Source of the DNA: Ceratorhiza oryzae-sativae
Lineage: Eukaryota; Basidiomycota; Agaricomycetes; Cantharellales; Ceratobasidiaceae
Reading direction: 5' to 3'
Assembly (NCBI GenBank): GCA_030998015.1
Contig: JARWMV010000239.1
Location: forward strand, 1 to 64,000
Length of the DNA stretch: 64,000 bases
In this document: piece after piece, positions 1-11,958 of the stretch
How positions within the stretch are numbered: position 1 is the stretch's first letter
Layout of the letters: each line of letters starts with the position of its first letter
Notes under the pieces: model-generated
Database searches by the model: none
Told to the model about the DNA's origin: nothing
Seen by the model: the letters and a program-made list of their open reading frames with translations, nothing else
Made by a program: the position numbers and the translations under genes

Positions 1-659
1 ACATAGATGACTTTTTCCCCATCAGACATATTTGCCCAAGCAGGGGCAGAGGGTTGTGATGCCATTTCAGAGAAGGGTTGATAAGATTCTAAAGGCGACA
101 GAGACGATAAGGAAGTACAGGGAATTGGGAATTGTTTTGGTAATATAGGATTTCTGTTCCCCGCACAAGTCTGTAAACTTCAAAGTTTCTGATTCCTGCG
201 AACCTTAACCAAGTATCGTCCAAGTCCCAACTTTTGGTGTCCTGGCAATGATATGGGCACTCCACCCGCTTCAGTTTAGTTTGGTCCTGAAGGAGTGCTT
301 CCTTTGTCGTGACCCTCTGGAGGCTCCCTTGTGGAGCACTTAAGTAGTGGCTGCGTTTACGGTTTGGTGCTATGCAGTATGTATTGAGCGTTCTAGTTAC
401 AGTGTTTGCTATGGTCTATGGTGGTTGACAAGATAAAGCAAGCTGAGGCGTTCAGTCTTGCTTTGCTCCCCTTATATATATGTGACTGCGGTTGCTGCGG
501 TGGCCCCTCTTCCTAAGCGCCATCTATAGCAGTTATAGGTTCTATATAGTACTAGGTATTAGGTAATTGTTTATCCTAAGTTTGTGCGGCTCCGAATCTT
601 ATAGAGCCGCGCAAGGTCCGAGGGTCATGTGACTTTTGGACTTAGGTAAGCACCCAGTG
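1..659. other. no gene recognised; repeat-flanking DNA
   Basis: No ORF of useful length or recognisable protein is seen. A TATA-like run near 472-481 and the change into the tandem array at 660 would fit the end of a retroelement, but no matching terminal repeat was found in the window. Confidence 0.4.
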
Positions 660-1291
660 CTTAATCGTTGGGTAAGCACCAAGGTCACGTGACAACTCGC
701 TCCTCGCTCCAGGTAACATGGGAGGGAAACGCTGGAGCAAGTTCAGGGTAACCACCGGTGCTTAATCGTTGGTAAGCGCCGAGATCACGTGACAACTCGC
801 TCCTCGCTCCAGGTAACATGGGAGAGAAACGCTGGAGCAAGTTCAGGGTAACCACTGGCACTTAATCGTTGGTAAGCGCCGAGATCACGTGACAACTCGC
901 TCCTCGCTCCAGGTAACATGGGAGAGAAACGCTGGAGCGAGTTCAGGGTAACCACCGGTGCTTAATCGTTGGTAAGCGCCGAGATCACGTGACAACTCGC
1001 TCCTCGCTCCAGGTAACATGGGAGAGAAACGCTGGAGCGAGTTCAGGGTAACCACCGGTGCTTAATCGTTGGTAAGCACCGAGATCACGTGACAACTTGC
1101 TCCTCGCTCCAGGTAACATGGGAGAGAAATGCTGGAGCGAGTTCAGGGTAACCACCGGCGCTTAATCGTTGGTAAGCGCTGAGATCACGTGACAACTTGC
1201 TCCTCGCTCCAGGTAACATGGGAGAGAAACGCTGGAGCAAGTTCAGGGTAACCACCGGCGCTTAATCGTTGGGTAAGCGCCGAGATCACGT
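660..1291. repeat. tandem array of a 100-bp unit, six full copies plus a partial one
   Basis: The marker CTTAATCGTT recurs at 660, 761, 861, 961, 1061, 1161 and 1261, giving a 100-bp period (101 for the first unit, from an extra G). Copies differ by only a few substitutions. Each unit carries a TCACGTGA E-box-like palindrome. It also carries a 10-bp inverted repeat (CTCGCTCCAG then CTGGAGCGAG) around a roughly 20-nt spacer, so every unit can fold into a hairpin; in some copies the second arm has one mismatch (GCAAG). The array overlaps the 3' end of a minus-strand ORF. Confidence 0.95.
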
Positions 1292-1907
1292 GATCCTGTT
1301 TATGGTTTGTTCTGCTTCGGGAAAAATGCCATAAATCTGTACAATATTCGGTTGTTGGGTTATGTCTGCTAGGCGGGTCATAACATCCTTGGGGAGAATT
1401 GATTTGGGCTGCTGGAAGGGGTGTTTCTTCCTGAATTGGCGAGCCCGTGCCACTTAGAAAGGTGGGGTGAGGGAGGTCTGACGGCGTTGAGAAGACGGGG
1501 AAGGCGTACTTGTGGGGTTCAATTGTTTCTTGGACTATAGTTTCTAGTCTGAGATGATCTTGGAGGAGGGATAGGTAGTCCTCCTGGCGTTCGCGCAACC
1601 ACTCGGTTAAGTATGCGCAATGGGCCTTGGCTTCATGAAGTTTTTCATGGGTTTCTTCGTACTTATTCCAGTAATAACAGTACCTGTCTTGGAAATTTTC
1701 GATAGTGTTTAGCAGGTGACGAAGAAGCTGTTGGCCAAGGTTCTCCAGCTTATAGCTGGTTGCAGGGGATGGTGTAGTAGTAAAGGAATTTGTCCTTCTT
1801 AGGACAGTAGGGGCAGCGCACTGGGAAGGTGGCTCTGTTTGCCCGATGACAAATTTTGCACTCAGGGGCACCTGGCTCGGTGACAAAGGCTTGTTGGGCG
1901 CGTCCAA
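1185..1907 (-). CDS. hypothetical coiled-coil protein, retroelement-associated (240 aa ORF)
   Basis: An uninterrupted 240-codon ORF whose middle (about residues 55-130) is charged and helical, with heptad-like leucines (ENLGQQLLRHLL, then LTEWLRERQEDYLSLLQDH). The family is not recognised. Its N-terminal part overlaps, in another frame, the end of the zinc-knuckle ORF lying just upstream on the same strand. The two could therefore be parts of one gag-like protein joined by a frameshift, or broken pieces of one. The last 35 or so residues lie inside the 100-bp tandem array, so the natural C-terminus was probably replaced or extended by repeat DNA. A degenerate transposable-element gene is more likely than a host gene. 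Confidence 0.4.
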   Translation of the reverse strand: MDAPNKPLSPSQVPLSAKFVIGQTEPPSQCAAPTVLRRTNSFTTTPSPATSYKLENLGQQLLRHLLNTIENFQDRYCYYWNKYEETHEKLHEAKAHCAYLTEWLRERQEDYLSLLQDHLRLETIVQETIEPHKYAFPVFSTPSDLPHPTFLSGTGSPIQEETPLPAAQINSPQGCYDPPSRHNPTTEYCTDLWHFSRSRTNHKQDHVISALTQRLSAGGYPELAPAFLSHVTWSEEQVVT

Positions 1908-2115
1908 CTCTCTGGGGGCGGACTTTGATGATTACTACTCGGTTGAAATCGATGTGCCCAGCTTCTTCAAGGATACTTTCAGCCGAGTTGAGGGTGAAGC
2001 AGTGGATCGACAGGTGTCCGAACCACCCACACAGACGGCAGCGCTGGTCTTCTGTAAAAGGTTGTGCCACTTGAGGGCTGTGCATTCCGTCAGAGATGTA
2101 CTCAAGCAAGAGCAA
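1750..2115 (-). CDS. zinc-knuckle protein, gag-like fragment
   Basis: A 121-codon ORF with a clear CCHC zinc knuckle, CRLCGWFGHLSIHC (C-x2-C-x4-H-x4-C), near residues 27-40. A second Cys-rich stretch (CKIC, then CPYC) lies near residues 85-105. CCHC knuckles of this spacing bind nucleic acid and are typical of retroelement Gag proteins, and of some host RNA-binding proteins. The reading frame closes shortly after the second cluster, while a neighbouring frame stays open for another 190 codons. No protease, reverse transcriptase or integrase is visible nearby, so this is at most a remnant or a domesticated piece. Confidence 0.45.
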   Translation of the reverse strand: MLLLEYISDGMHSPQVAQPFTEDQRCRLCGWFGHLSIHCFTLNSAESILEEAGHIDFNRVVIIKVRPQRVGRAQQAFVTEPGAPECKICHRANRATFPVRCPYCPKKDKFLYYYTIPCNQL

Positions 2116-5063
2116 GATAAAAGGAAAAATAGACCCTTTCCCGAGTCTATTGGAATAGGAAGGTGACCTCCATTGCTCAGCTACTTAAGGGCAATGAGCG
2201 ACCCCACCTCTTGTTGACGAAAGAGATTAGAGAACCGAAGCTTGTTACGACGTGTGAGGGACCTGGCTATGCAAGGTTTCACAGAGGTGCGTATAGGGCA
2301 ACAATATCTCGTGGCTGTGGATAGGTGGAGTAGGATTGGGGAAGGCAATGGGGAGTTATCTTGAGATGACGCCAACGGCATTCCAGAAGTATCCCAGATG
2401 ACACTGAGACTTACGATTGTCAAGAACTTGACCTGATGTTGACGACGACAAGTCAGGCAACGAGGAAAATAGTAAGAAAAATAAAAGAACTTGTATTCGA
2501 CGAGAGGTCAAGTTCTTGAGGAGTCCTCTGTGAACTTGACCTCGTTTATATACATAGTATGAGCCACATCATAACAAACAAGTCCGTACAGTGAGTCACG
2601 ACAGATAAGAGATAGAAGCAGTAGAAGCGACTGCGGAACTGCGGAATTTCACATTGGAGTTGAAATACATCTTGGTTACCAGTCCGGAACATGCCATGAG
2701 TCACATGACACAGATATACCATAAAAGGCAAGTATGTTTTGAAGATGATCTCATAAAATGTAGTAAATTGAGAAAATATTATAGAGTGGATATATGTGTG
2801 TCAGTTCGTGACAGAATCAGACAATATATAACCAATATGGTACTTTATTCCTCAGTACTAGTTATATAAGAAATCACACACAGACAAGAGAAAATAGAAA
2901 GAGAAAAGAAACCAATAACCAGTCTGGGTTGAGTAGAGGAGGATGGTCTGGAAGGGCCTCAGAGGAGGTCCTTTTATACCCTGAGGAGGGCATTCCAGAG
3001 CCAAATAGATGCATGCATGCCAGTGCAATCATCAAAAGAGGGTACTGCTATACTTGGGGTACACCCTAGCCCAGTATAGGATAAGAGAGTAAAGACAGGG
3101 TGTAGATCAAAGGCATTGATGCATCTGAGACCTGCTATTGGCTTGTAGATCATATTATCATAGTATATACATGTCATGAACAGAGGCTACATCTCAGTGA
3201 GTCATAAGGTGAGTCAGAGAAGCTTCTGGATCAATTTGGGAAGCTCTCCTGACTCACTGGAGTCATTAGATCTTGATTGATGGTCCAGTAAGATTCTAAT
3301 GATCTTTGGGCCATTCTGGTGTGAGGATCTGGTGGATCATGACAATCTTCAGGCAGCAGATACTGCCAAAGATTAGCTATCAATAGAGCACAAGATTGCT
3401 TTGATAGCATAAGCGGTTGCCAAGATATGAGTGGTGCAATGTTGTAATCAATATCTCCTGATAAGAGGAAATATCACAACCTCTGTATCTCTCTGAGATC
3501 TTATTGTAAAAACTTAATAAAATATGCATTGGAGAGCAGGAAATTTGTACTATTTAATGGAACAGAAAATAGTACAATTCAGAGTGCATACAAATTCAAG
3601 TATTTCACAATTTAATTACAGAGGCATTGCTTGAAGTTGGCAGAGCAGACTAAAATAATAGAAAATGTTAGTGATCCATAACAAAGACCCATGTGCCTTG
3701 TATCTACTTAGGACCTTCCCATGAGGGAGAGAATTGTGGCAGGTGTTGTATTGCATATGATCATGATGGTTGTGCTAAGTCTCACCATGTTTGCATCAGT
3801 TGATCTATGCATAAAGGATGAAGGGTCTGGAAAGACCTTATGTGGAAACTCAGGTAGGCTGGCCTTATCAAACAGGAATTGTTACCTCAGTTGACAATGA
3901 GGATAACAGAATATCATTCGAGGGGTTACATTGTTGGAGACCTATAACAATGTGTCTATCATACGAGCCTTATCAGCCTTATGGCGCTGGTAAGCTGGTT
4001 ATCAGCGCTTATAAGGTAGGGGCGGTTTCGCCAATGGGCGCGAGGGCGCAGCAGGAGGCTGACAAAGGAAATGATACCTGAGAACTCTGCACGTGACTGT
4101 CGGTCCGCCTCGACCTTACAACGACCAGATGAGGACTCGTCAGCAGGCACGTCTTATACAGTAAGCATCACAAGATAAAGGTTGGGGATATGATTCTTAT
4201 GTTTTTTAGGTCGGCATCGCTATCTGAAGTAGAAGGTGAGATCATGGCTGCCATTACTGCCGTTTCGTTTGGTTGATTGGTGACGTGAGTTAGATGAAGA
4301 AGCCTCGTACAATCGTATGACGTTCTCTACCTAGTTAAATCGCCTCAGATTTTGAATAATTTCATACGACTGTTCTTGTTGTGCCGTAGCCTCTCCCACG
4401 CCTCCCCCTAAACGAAAGAGACGAGTTACAGGCGGAGGATCGGAATTTGGAGAAACTCCCACCCGTAGTATTCGAAGGAGAGGAATGCTATCTGGTGTAC
4501 TTTTGCTTCCCGTGGAAGTTTTCACCGAGGTGGGCTATGCTTAACCATACGATTGAGTCACACTTAGCATTGTATCAAGATCACCTCGCACCTCACTCCT
4601 CCTGATATCATTGCGCTGTCACGCTCGAACAAATTCTTTCGCAAATTTTTATTGAATCGCTCTTCCTCCCATATCTGGACCACTGCGATACGAAACGTCC
4701 CCGGTCTCCCGCCTTGCCCCAAAGATTTGTGTGAACCCCAGTATGTGGCGCTTATATTCTCGAAACATTGCACGGTATGTGTTCCGACTATTTCCCGTAC
4801 CAGGGTTGACCAGACCTACCCATAGATCTGTGGAGCGAGTGTCGTAAGGACCATGGATCCTTATTTAAATGTCCGCCTTTGCAATTCGTGTCGCGATGAT
4901 CGGTTCGTTGATTTTCAATGCCTGCGCTATGGTTTTATTCTAACTAGCCGCTAGACGGATGTGTGTGGATGATATCAAGAACGAAACTATACGAAGGCTC
5001 ACACCAAAAACGTTCAGTAAGCGGGTTTTGTTTGGAAGGTGATTGGATTTGTAACATTTTGGG
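2116..5063. other. AT-rich intergenic DNA with short inverted repeats
   Basis: No supported gene is seen. A perfect 15-bp inverted repeat (TCAAGAACTTGACCT at 2420-2434, complement at 2505-2519) and an 11-bp one (TTGTACTATTT at 3545-3555, complement at 3567-3577) are present. ORFs here are short and lack protein-like composition. The composition shift between about 2560 and 3800 suggests decayed mobile-element sequence, but no family can be named. Confidence 0.4.
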
Positions 5064-7165
5064 ATGACTGCTACAGGTCCCCCGTATTTTTGCCTGCGAT
5101 CTGATTATGATGAAGTGGAGAAAAGGCTCAAGGAGATACTGTCGGGAACGGGCGATCAGGTGGCCAACAAAACTTCATGGTTAAAAGAGCGGGTTGCGCT
5201 CTGTCTAGAGAGAAGAAAGGTAGCACTCTCTCGTAGCTCTTTGTCCAGTTTTAACGTTCCTACGTGCTTGGTTACAGTTTGCGGCAAAGCTTGCAAGGTT
5301 TCTGGAAGAGATGAATGAGGCACGGACGAGGGAGCTGGAAGAATTAAAATCCCAACGTCGAAATGAGTAAGTTAAATGCACCCGCCATACTCCTCCTTTG
5401 CACCCACCTTCATCTAGTATAAAGCAAAGACTCAAACGGGCGGGTTGGGAGGAATACGACTGGAAGTTTCCCTGGAGGTTAGCTCGAAAGTGGGCCACGC
5501 TAGTCGAAGCCCCTAAGCCCATAACGGATCGAGGTGAGTTGTTCTTCCCTTGACATTGGCTCGATACATATTTGGCCCCAGTTTGGACAAATTTATATCC
5601 AAAGCTCGAACGTTATCTCGAAGACAACCATGAAGCTCAAATCCAAAGGTTCGAAAGTGATCGTAGGCGTCGACAAGAACGTCGAATGCGCTCCTTGCTC
5701 ATATCCATCAAGAAGAAAAGTATATTACTCAAAGTGGACAAGAAGATTGTTCGAGGCGAGGCTGTTGACCCGACAGATAGTGGTAGCGCCCATTTATCAC
5801 ACCTCGATAGCGACGGCGAGCTTCCGAGCGAGGCTGAAGACTCCCCAGGTGGCATCGTTTTCATGACCAGTCGTCGAGAACGTCAAAAGGTTGTTATCGA
5901 GCGGTCGTTCCCTCCTATGATTGATGCCTTGGCCTTGCCCGTTGTCACTCGACTCCTTGAGGATGACAGCGACCCAAGGTCATTAGAAGAAAGGTTTGAG
6001 GATTCAAGGGAAGAGGTCGAGGAGGCCTTGCGAAATTGGAGAGATACAGCCGAGAACGACCTCGTCAATCTTTTGAAACGAGGCATCGAAAAGGGTAACT
6101 CACACGAAGGTGATATGGAATCCGACTTGGAAATACCTCAGCTTGACCTGCAGTTTGAATTACCTCTCGAGTACGACAACTTTCTTGAGGATTTACCGCC
6201 TAAAACTCGCCTCCTCCTCCGTGCAGATTCAGTCTTCCGAGTGGCGAATGATGCACAAAGCCCATTACCCTTGTTCTACCCCGAGCTTTTCTCCATCATT
6301 CAGGACCGATCTCAAGGCTATTATGGACGCGGCTTCGAATACTATCACCAGAGTCACCCTAAACTCGGCCGCCCTTGGAAAACGAGTGATGTCGAGTGCT
6401 ATCCGGATGGTATTCAAGCAGCGAAACAGCTCCTTGATGAGATCGGGAGACCCGATGCGACCCAGTTTGAGCTGCAAGCACTTGGTCCTCGGTTTGTATG
6501 CGGGCTTTGTTCAGATAAGTGGGTTCGAACTTGGAACGAGATAGTACGTAGTTCATCAAACGCATCGAGTCAACCGAAACGCAATCCGGCCTTTTTTGCT
6601 ATTAGGTCCAGCATTATGCAGAGGCCTTGTCATGCGCGCGCCTTGCAAAGAAAAACTCTGCTTCGGGAAATCTGTCGGTCGTATATAATGACATCCACTC
6701 TCCCAATCCAGCCTCACGCGCCAAAGGGAAAAACAAGCCCCTCGTCATATTTCATACACGAAAAGAGGCCAAGGCTTTGTCCGCTGAGCAACCACCCGAC
6801 CGGATGTTATTCCAATGTAACCTGTGCTCCTTGTTGGGGGTGTTCTTTCGTGCCCCAAAAGATATTATTACCAAACATGTACGAGCCGTGTGAGTCCCTC
6901 CTTTGCTGCTTTATTTCGTAGTATAATGACTGCTCCATCCAGGCATGCCATAAAAGCACCAAAGGCTGAACATCGCAGCAAAACAAACGACTTCATTGAT
7001 CATTACTACATCAATACTCGTGTGATCAAGCCTCGAGTGTCTGAATCCTCGAGCGAAGAGTCGTCCGTGGATGACGAGACACGGACAGAGCGTGCACGAG
7101 AATTCGGCGCAGCGGTTCATTGGTCAGAGTGGAAATCGAAAAGAGTGGAGTCAGACGAAGATTAA
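5064..7165 (+). CDS. hypothetical protein with Cys/His clusters, 609 aa
   Basis: Six exons: 5064-5219, 5278-5366, 5418-5533, 5582-6543, 6606-6889 and 6943-7165. All have GT-AG borders and consistent phase, giving 610 codons including the stop. The ATG at 5064 starts an acidic, helical N-terminus. Exon 4 holds a strongly charged segment (about residues 140-280). The C-terminal third has CGLC followed downstream by H, then CNLC and H-x4-H (KHVRAVH, split by the last intron), which looks like an irregular C2H2-type zinc site. The tail is Ser/Asp/Glu rich (SESSSEESSVDDE). I do not recognise the family. It resembles lineage-specific nuclear or DNA-associated proteins of Agaricomycetes, but that is only an impression. 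Confidence 0.7.
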
Positions 7166-8004
7166 ATTTATGCCTCAAGTGATTTTTATACTACGGATTT
7201 GTAGCACTAAGGGTTGTAATCCGCTGGCGGTGTTTCCATGAATAGGACATTCGACCGTTGTATCTGCTCGGCCAGAGGCGCAAGTGACTGATTATCGAAA
7301 ATAGCGCCGACAAAAAGGGGACTATTGTCTCTTGATACCACTCGCCTGATGGTATACTCGTGGCCGTGAAGCACACCGGGAATGGGAGTGCCGCAAAGAC
7401 GCCCTATTCGGTCCTGCGCGCTCCGAAACGCGTTTCTGCCATGTACGCCTGGGCGCTCTGCCAAGACTGAGCTGCAGCCCGAGTTTTGCTCGCCTCCTCC
7501 GTGTGTCCGCGATCGGGCTCTCCCTTGTCCGTTGATTTCCAACGCGAGGAGACGAGAGCGCGCTACCCTTGTGTGACGTCAGCGGTCACCGAGATGCGAT
7601 TCTGTCTCGACTGCTCTTGAAATCTACGACCCAAGGGAGCCCGAGGTGTGACGGTCATTGCGGTGCAGTCTTTCCCCTAAACTTCAGTAGATTACATCGG
7701 GCACATTTTGTACTACCTTTCTTGGGTGACATATTACGTAGGCGCTAATTCAGGATAAACGCAAACTCGGGGATGACCAGTGCATGAATAATAGAATATA
7801 CGATTGGCAGGCAGCCAATGCGGTACGATGCAAAATACGTGCTTCCAAGTTCAGACCTCGCCAATCACTACGTGTTGCGGTCAAGTTGATACATCTAAAT
7901 CATTCACCTCGGCGAACGTGAGATGGTGGCGATACATCTTAGCGCCAATTAATCTAGGTTCATGCATATCATCTTTCCAGTATGGAAGTGATCGCCGAAA
8001 ACGG
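7166..8004. other. intergenic, no supported gene
   Basis: A 111-codon minus-strand ORF (7207-7542) exists but has no recognisable motif, and an overlapping frame looks equally plausible. A TGACGTCA palindrome (CRE-like) lies near 7574-7581. Confidence 0.35.
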
Positions 8005-8943
8005 ATGTATGCTCGTATCCAAAGCCAAGGCGGTGGATGCTCGGGCGGCTTTTTCCCACCAGGTTTTAAGAGTTCCGCTTCGTTTCCCAGACAAACCGCA
8101 TCCACACCATTCAGCATTCTCGGGGCTATATTGTCTATTGCGCTCCTCGTATCTATCACATCTTCGTCGACGCAGCCGTTCAAGATGCCATCCTTGCCAG
8201 TTCCTCCAGCTCGAAATCTATCCTCCCTTGGGAGCCATGTAGTAAGATCTAGCCTTGTGAGTTCAAATTATCTCCATTATCTAATTTTTGGATCTAAAAT
8301 CGATCGCAGCAAACGATTCATTCCCTATATGCACGTGGAGATAACGGAAATGGCTCGAAATCACAGTATGTAGCGTGCATTTAAATGGTCAAGGAATATC
8401 ACCCTAATCGGTAGATCCGTTCATAGATCTCCCCGCACGCTAATCCTCGGTATAGCTTGCGCCACGCTTGCGATTCTTGCTCTTAGCGGCTTGTGCATCT
8501 TCCTCGTAATTGGCAAACGCTTTCCAAACACACCCTCTACATCACGTCGGAGATTTAGACAGAAATCCCGCACTTCTCCTCAGACTACCTTGGGAAACAA
8601 CCCTGCCCCACATGATCGTCACACGCCGAAGGACTCTGGAAGCGAATCGGACCAGTCATATGCCTCTGAGGAGAAGAAGAACCTAGATGTCATCGAAGAA
8701 GTCAGCGAATCGGACTCATCACGGTCAAGCGCATCATCTATTCCGCAACCCGCATATCGTGGAACTAGGTCCAAATTCTTTAGCCTCCCTTTCAATTGGG
8801 CACGTCTACCATCTTCTCCCCGTTCCTCCAATATGTCAGCAACTCCTCGTCCATTACATTTCCATCCCGTCAGGCCATTTGTGCCTCAATATGCCCCAGA
8901 AAAGTCATCCAGACAATCATGGCTCCAACCGCATGTATGCTAA
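8005..8943 (+). CDS. hypothetical membrane protein with Ser-rich cytoplasmic tail
   Basis: Three exons, 8005-8256, 8310-8365 and 8415-8943, with GT-AG introns and matching phases; 278 aa. The start is the least certain part: ATG 8005 was chosen because the frame then reads a Gly/Ser-rich N-terminus with a first hydrophobic stretch (ILGAILSIALLVSI). After the second intron a strong membrane segment follows (TLILGIACATLAILALSGLC, then IFLVIG). The tail is basic just after the membrane (GKRF...SRRRFRQK) and then rich in Ser, Asp and Glu, fitting a type I topology with a phosphorylatable cytoplasmic end. The layout recalls small fungal sensor-like proteins, but no named family is recognised. Confidence 0.55.
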
Positions 8944-11900
8944 TATCGGGCCAAGCAAGGAGGGTAGAAATTCTGCGTATGGGAGGGTTATCCTTTCATT
9001 TTTTCAATCTTGGTGGCTTTTATTTGTATTTCTTTGGTGTATTACTTATAGGATTTCATTAAAGAGGGTTGTCCAATGACCTGTGTGACCAGGGTTATCC
9101 GCCGAAGTTCGGTCTCATGCGGCTTGCGACATTGCTTCATTGTTTATGCATGTCCAATTACGCGCCTTCTAATCTTGACGCTTATTTCGCAGAGACGCGT
9201 GCCAGAGATTCATAGGAACGCAGGAGTGAGGGTTCGAGGATGGCTCAAGTATATGGCTGTGTTCGTTCCAGCCTGATAAGATAAACAAGATCTTCCAGTG
9301 CCGTGCTCGGCAAATGGGTAGTTGTTGACTACTACCACACGCTATGGTCGCCCTGTGTTTTACTTCGACCGAGCGGTATATTACTCTTTTCCCCTCAATT
9401 GAATGTGAGCTGTACGTTACGCTTTGGCTGAGAGGAGGAACACGATAGTGCGAGAGCCTGCTAGTGTTTACCATTGTGAGACCAGATTGTCGCCCGTATT
9501 AAGTAGAAAGTGAACGTGCTCTAGAGCGCTGTCTCACGCAGGGAGGTTTCTTGTGGCTAAGATACAAATCGTACTACAGAGTACAGTGTGAATAGAATAC
9601 ATGAGGAGAGAAAGAAAATACGATACCTTAGCTCAACTACGAAGGTAGAGAACTAAGGAAGAAGAAAGGGGATTCCCGCGAACTCGCGCATGATATCAGG
9701 GAGGGGGGATACGAAACAGAAACAAATATGCGCATACATACACGCATATGATTGTAAATTCAACACGCTGTAGACCCATTCCACGTAGAAACTCCGCATC
9801 ACATCGTGAAAAAACCATATTACCTATGTTAACTCTCATGCATTTCATTGCGCTTTCAAGCGAGTGTCAAAGTGTGTAAACAAGTATTCCACACATGTTT
9901 ATATTTGCATCTGGTTTCAGTGAAATGTGGAAATTCCTGGCTATGCTAATGGCCCATATCAGAGCCATTCATTCTAAAATTTCTACTAATATTTAGCTAA
10001 TTTACATGTCAGTATTGCGATTTGCTCACCCTGGATTTCTAGAAAAAGCAGTATCCAAGTGTCTGGTAGTGGAAAGGCACAAGGGCCCGCTCCTATGGAT
10101 GGCGCGCCCGGTGGACAGTTTACGATCAAGCTAACAGAGGGGCTTGGCGCTGATCAACTTCATCCCAGGCCCCGATTCAATTCATTTCGATACATCAGTC
10201 CACAGAATCATTACATTTATTGAACTAGCGGCTTTCTACTTTAGAATTGAGCTTCCCTTGCCTGTCGAATGGAGCGAATCGACTACAGTCCCACAGCCAT
10301 CGAGAAATAAAATTTCGAACCGATACGACATGCTTTTTGAAAGAGGTCATGCGCTCCCTGTGTTCCAGCGCATATAGTTCGCTTTCCGATATTTACATGT
10401 ACATTTCTCCGTTCTCCATATATATAAGACTGGCTCCTCATAGGAGAAATACGAATCAGATTCATGCCCTGTTACCTCATTACATCTTATCCCCATATTT
10501 CCACTGCATATATGCTAAGAGTATTTAATTAAAGGCCTATTGTCTTCAACAACCGTCAGCCCAAAAACAACACATGTTACCACCGCTAGAGGGGTTGGTG
10601 TTCCATGGATTGGGAGCAGAAGAGGGTCCAGCGATAATCAATTATCAAATATGTATGCATATACGCCATTTCCCCACAAGCAACGGCCCGACCATTTTGC
10701 GTCGAGCTATTCAATTCCGCTTGCACTCCACCTTCCTAAGTCTTCGGACTTCGCTGGAATCGCCATCCATATCGATTTTTATTTGAAACCAGAAACTCAT
10801 AGTCACTCAGATTTAGCGGGTGCTCTTGGCGCCGTTCCAGGGCGGATGATTAACTATCTTCATGGCCTAGGTGCTGTTGTCCTGAAGTATTTGTACATCC
10901 TGGTTGGATCTTCGGCGGGATCCATGCCGCCAAACCGTAGTCCCTCATCTTCCCTAGGAATCTCTCCTCCAGCGTTGGAATCCCGAAATCTTCACTAGGA
11001 TCAGATAGTCATACATAGATATTGCCGATTTTTACAGGTAGCACGAAATGAGGGGAAACGAGTATTATAGAGTACAAGGGAGGAGTGGGTACATGAAACT
11101 TTGACCAGGAGAATAAATGTCCGGTGGTACTATACAGTCAGCCACACACGTCCCGCAAGCGCTGTAAGACCAAATTCCCAACACCGATCGACTCAAGCTA
11201 TCCGAAAGACCCCCGATCTACTAGTTAAGAGACTGGCGGAAGTACATATTGCATCACTCACCATGCTTTGTTTCAATTTCGCTTTCGTGTTATGAGTTCA
11301 AGGCGTATTGTGTGAGGCTGTGAGGCCGAGTGGTAAAACGGGAGATGGGAGTTGGCGATGTCGCGGCTTAGGGTAAAGCGGATGACTTGCTAACAGTCTC
11401 TGATTCGAGGGGTTTCACTTATCTCTATGTACATACGAACCAGTCTTACATAGACGATTAATGACAGTGAGGGTTCGATCCAGGGAATACAACGAGTGTT
11501 GGTATGATATAGATAAGAGAGATAGTCGGAGCACAGCCACATGTCTGTCCTGTTTTTGTGAGTGGGCTCACATGCCTCGGATATTGGATCTCGACTACGT
11601 GGGCGAAATGCTTGGGATATCAAGCCTTTTGTGCGCAGCCGCCTGGTCTCTAGGTATTCTGCGGTAAGTGCCATTGGACTATAGACGGGTCAAGGTATTA
11701 ATCTTTTGCCCCTTGACTACTTCGGACCAGGTCGCGAATTATATCTAGTATTTCCGCACGCATTTTGCCACCAACCACGCCATTTCCCGCGAAAATATTC
11801 GTAGCCTTACTCGCACGGAACATCGTTCAAGTTAAAGGAATTGAACCCATTTGAATTTTCAAATCAAGGTGGCACCGAAACATGGGCGGTATTATACACA

Positions 11901-11958
11901 GGAAGAGATCAGTTGGACCGGTTAAAACGCAGTTTGGGTGCGTTCGTTTGTGTATAAA
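8944..11958. other. long intergenic stretch, nothing firm
   Basis: Several ORFs of 60-150 codons occur (for example 10540-10998 plus, which lacks an ATG start), but none shows a domain, a signal peptide with a credible continuation, or a consistent splice pattern. At 11325-11480 there is a GGCCGAGTGG block followed 140 nt later by GGTTCGATCC. These resemble the A and B boxes of a class II tRNA, but no cloverleaf could be drawn. AT-rich runs around 9540-9900 may be mobile-element debris. Confidence 0.35.

Noticed and set aside
7207..7542. 111-codon minus ORF
   Set aside because: No recognisable sequence, and a second minus-strand frame through the same DNA looks equally open. It could be a last exon, but this cannot be supported.
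10540..10998. 152-codon plus ORF
   Set aside because: It begins at a non-ATG codon, lacks any motif and has no splice-consistent neighbours.
11325..11480. Possible tRNA-Ser gene or tRNA-derived SINE (GGCCGAGTGG and later GGTTCGATCC)
   Set aside because: Distance between the boxes is far too long for a tRNA, and no acceptor, anticodon or T stems pair. Only box-like words match.
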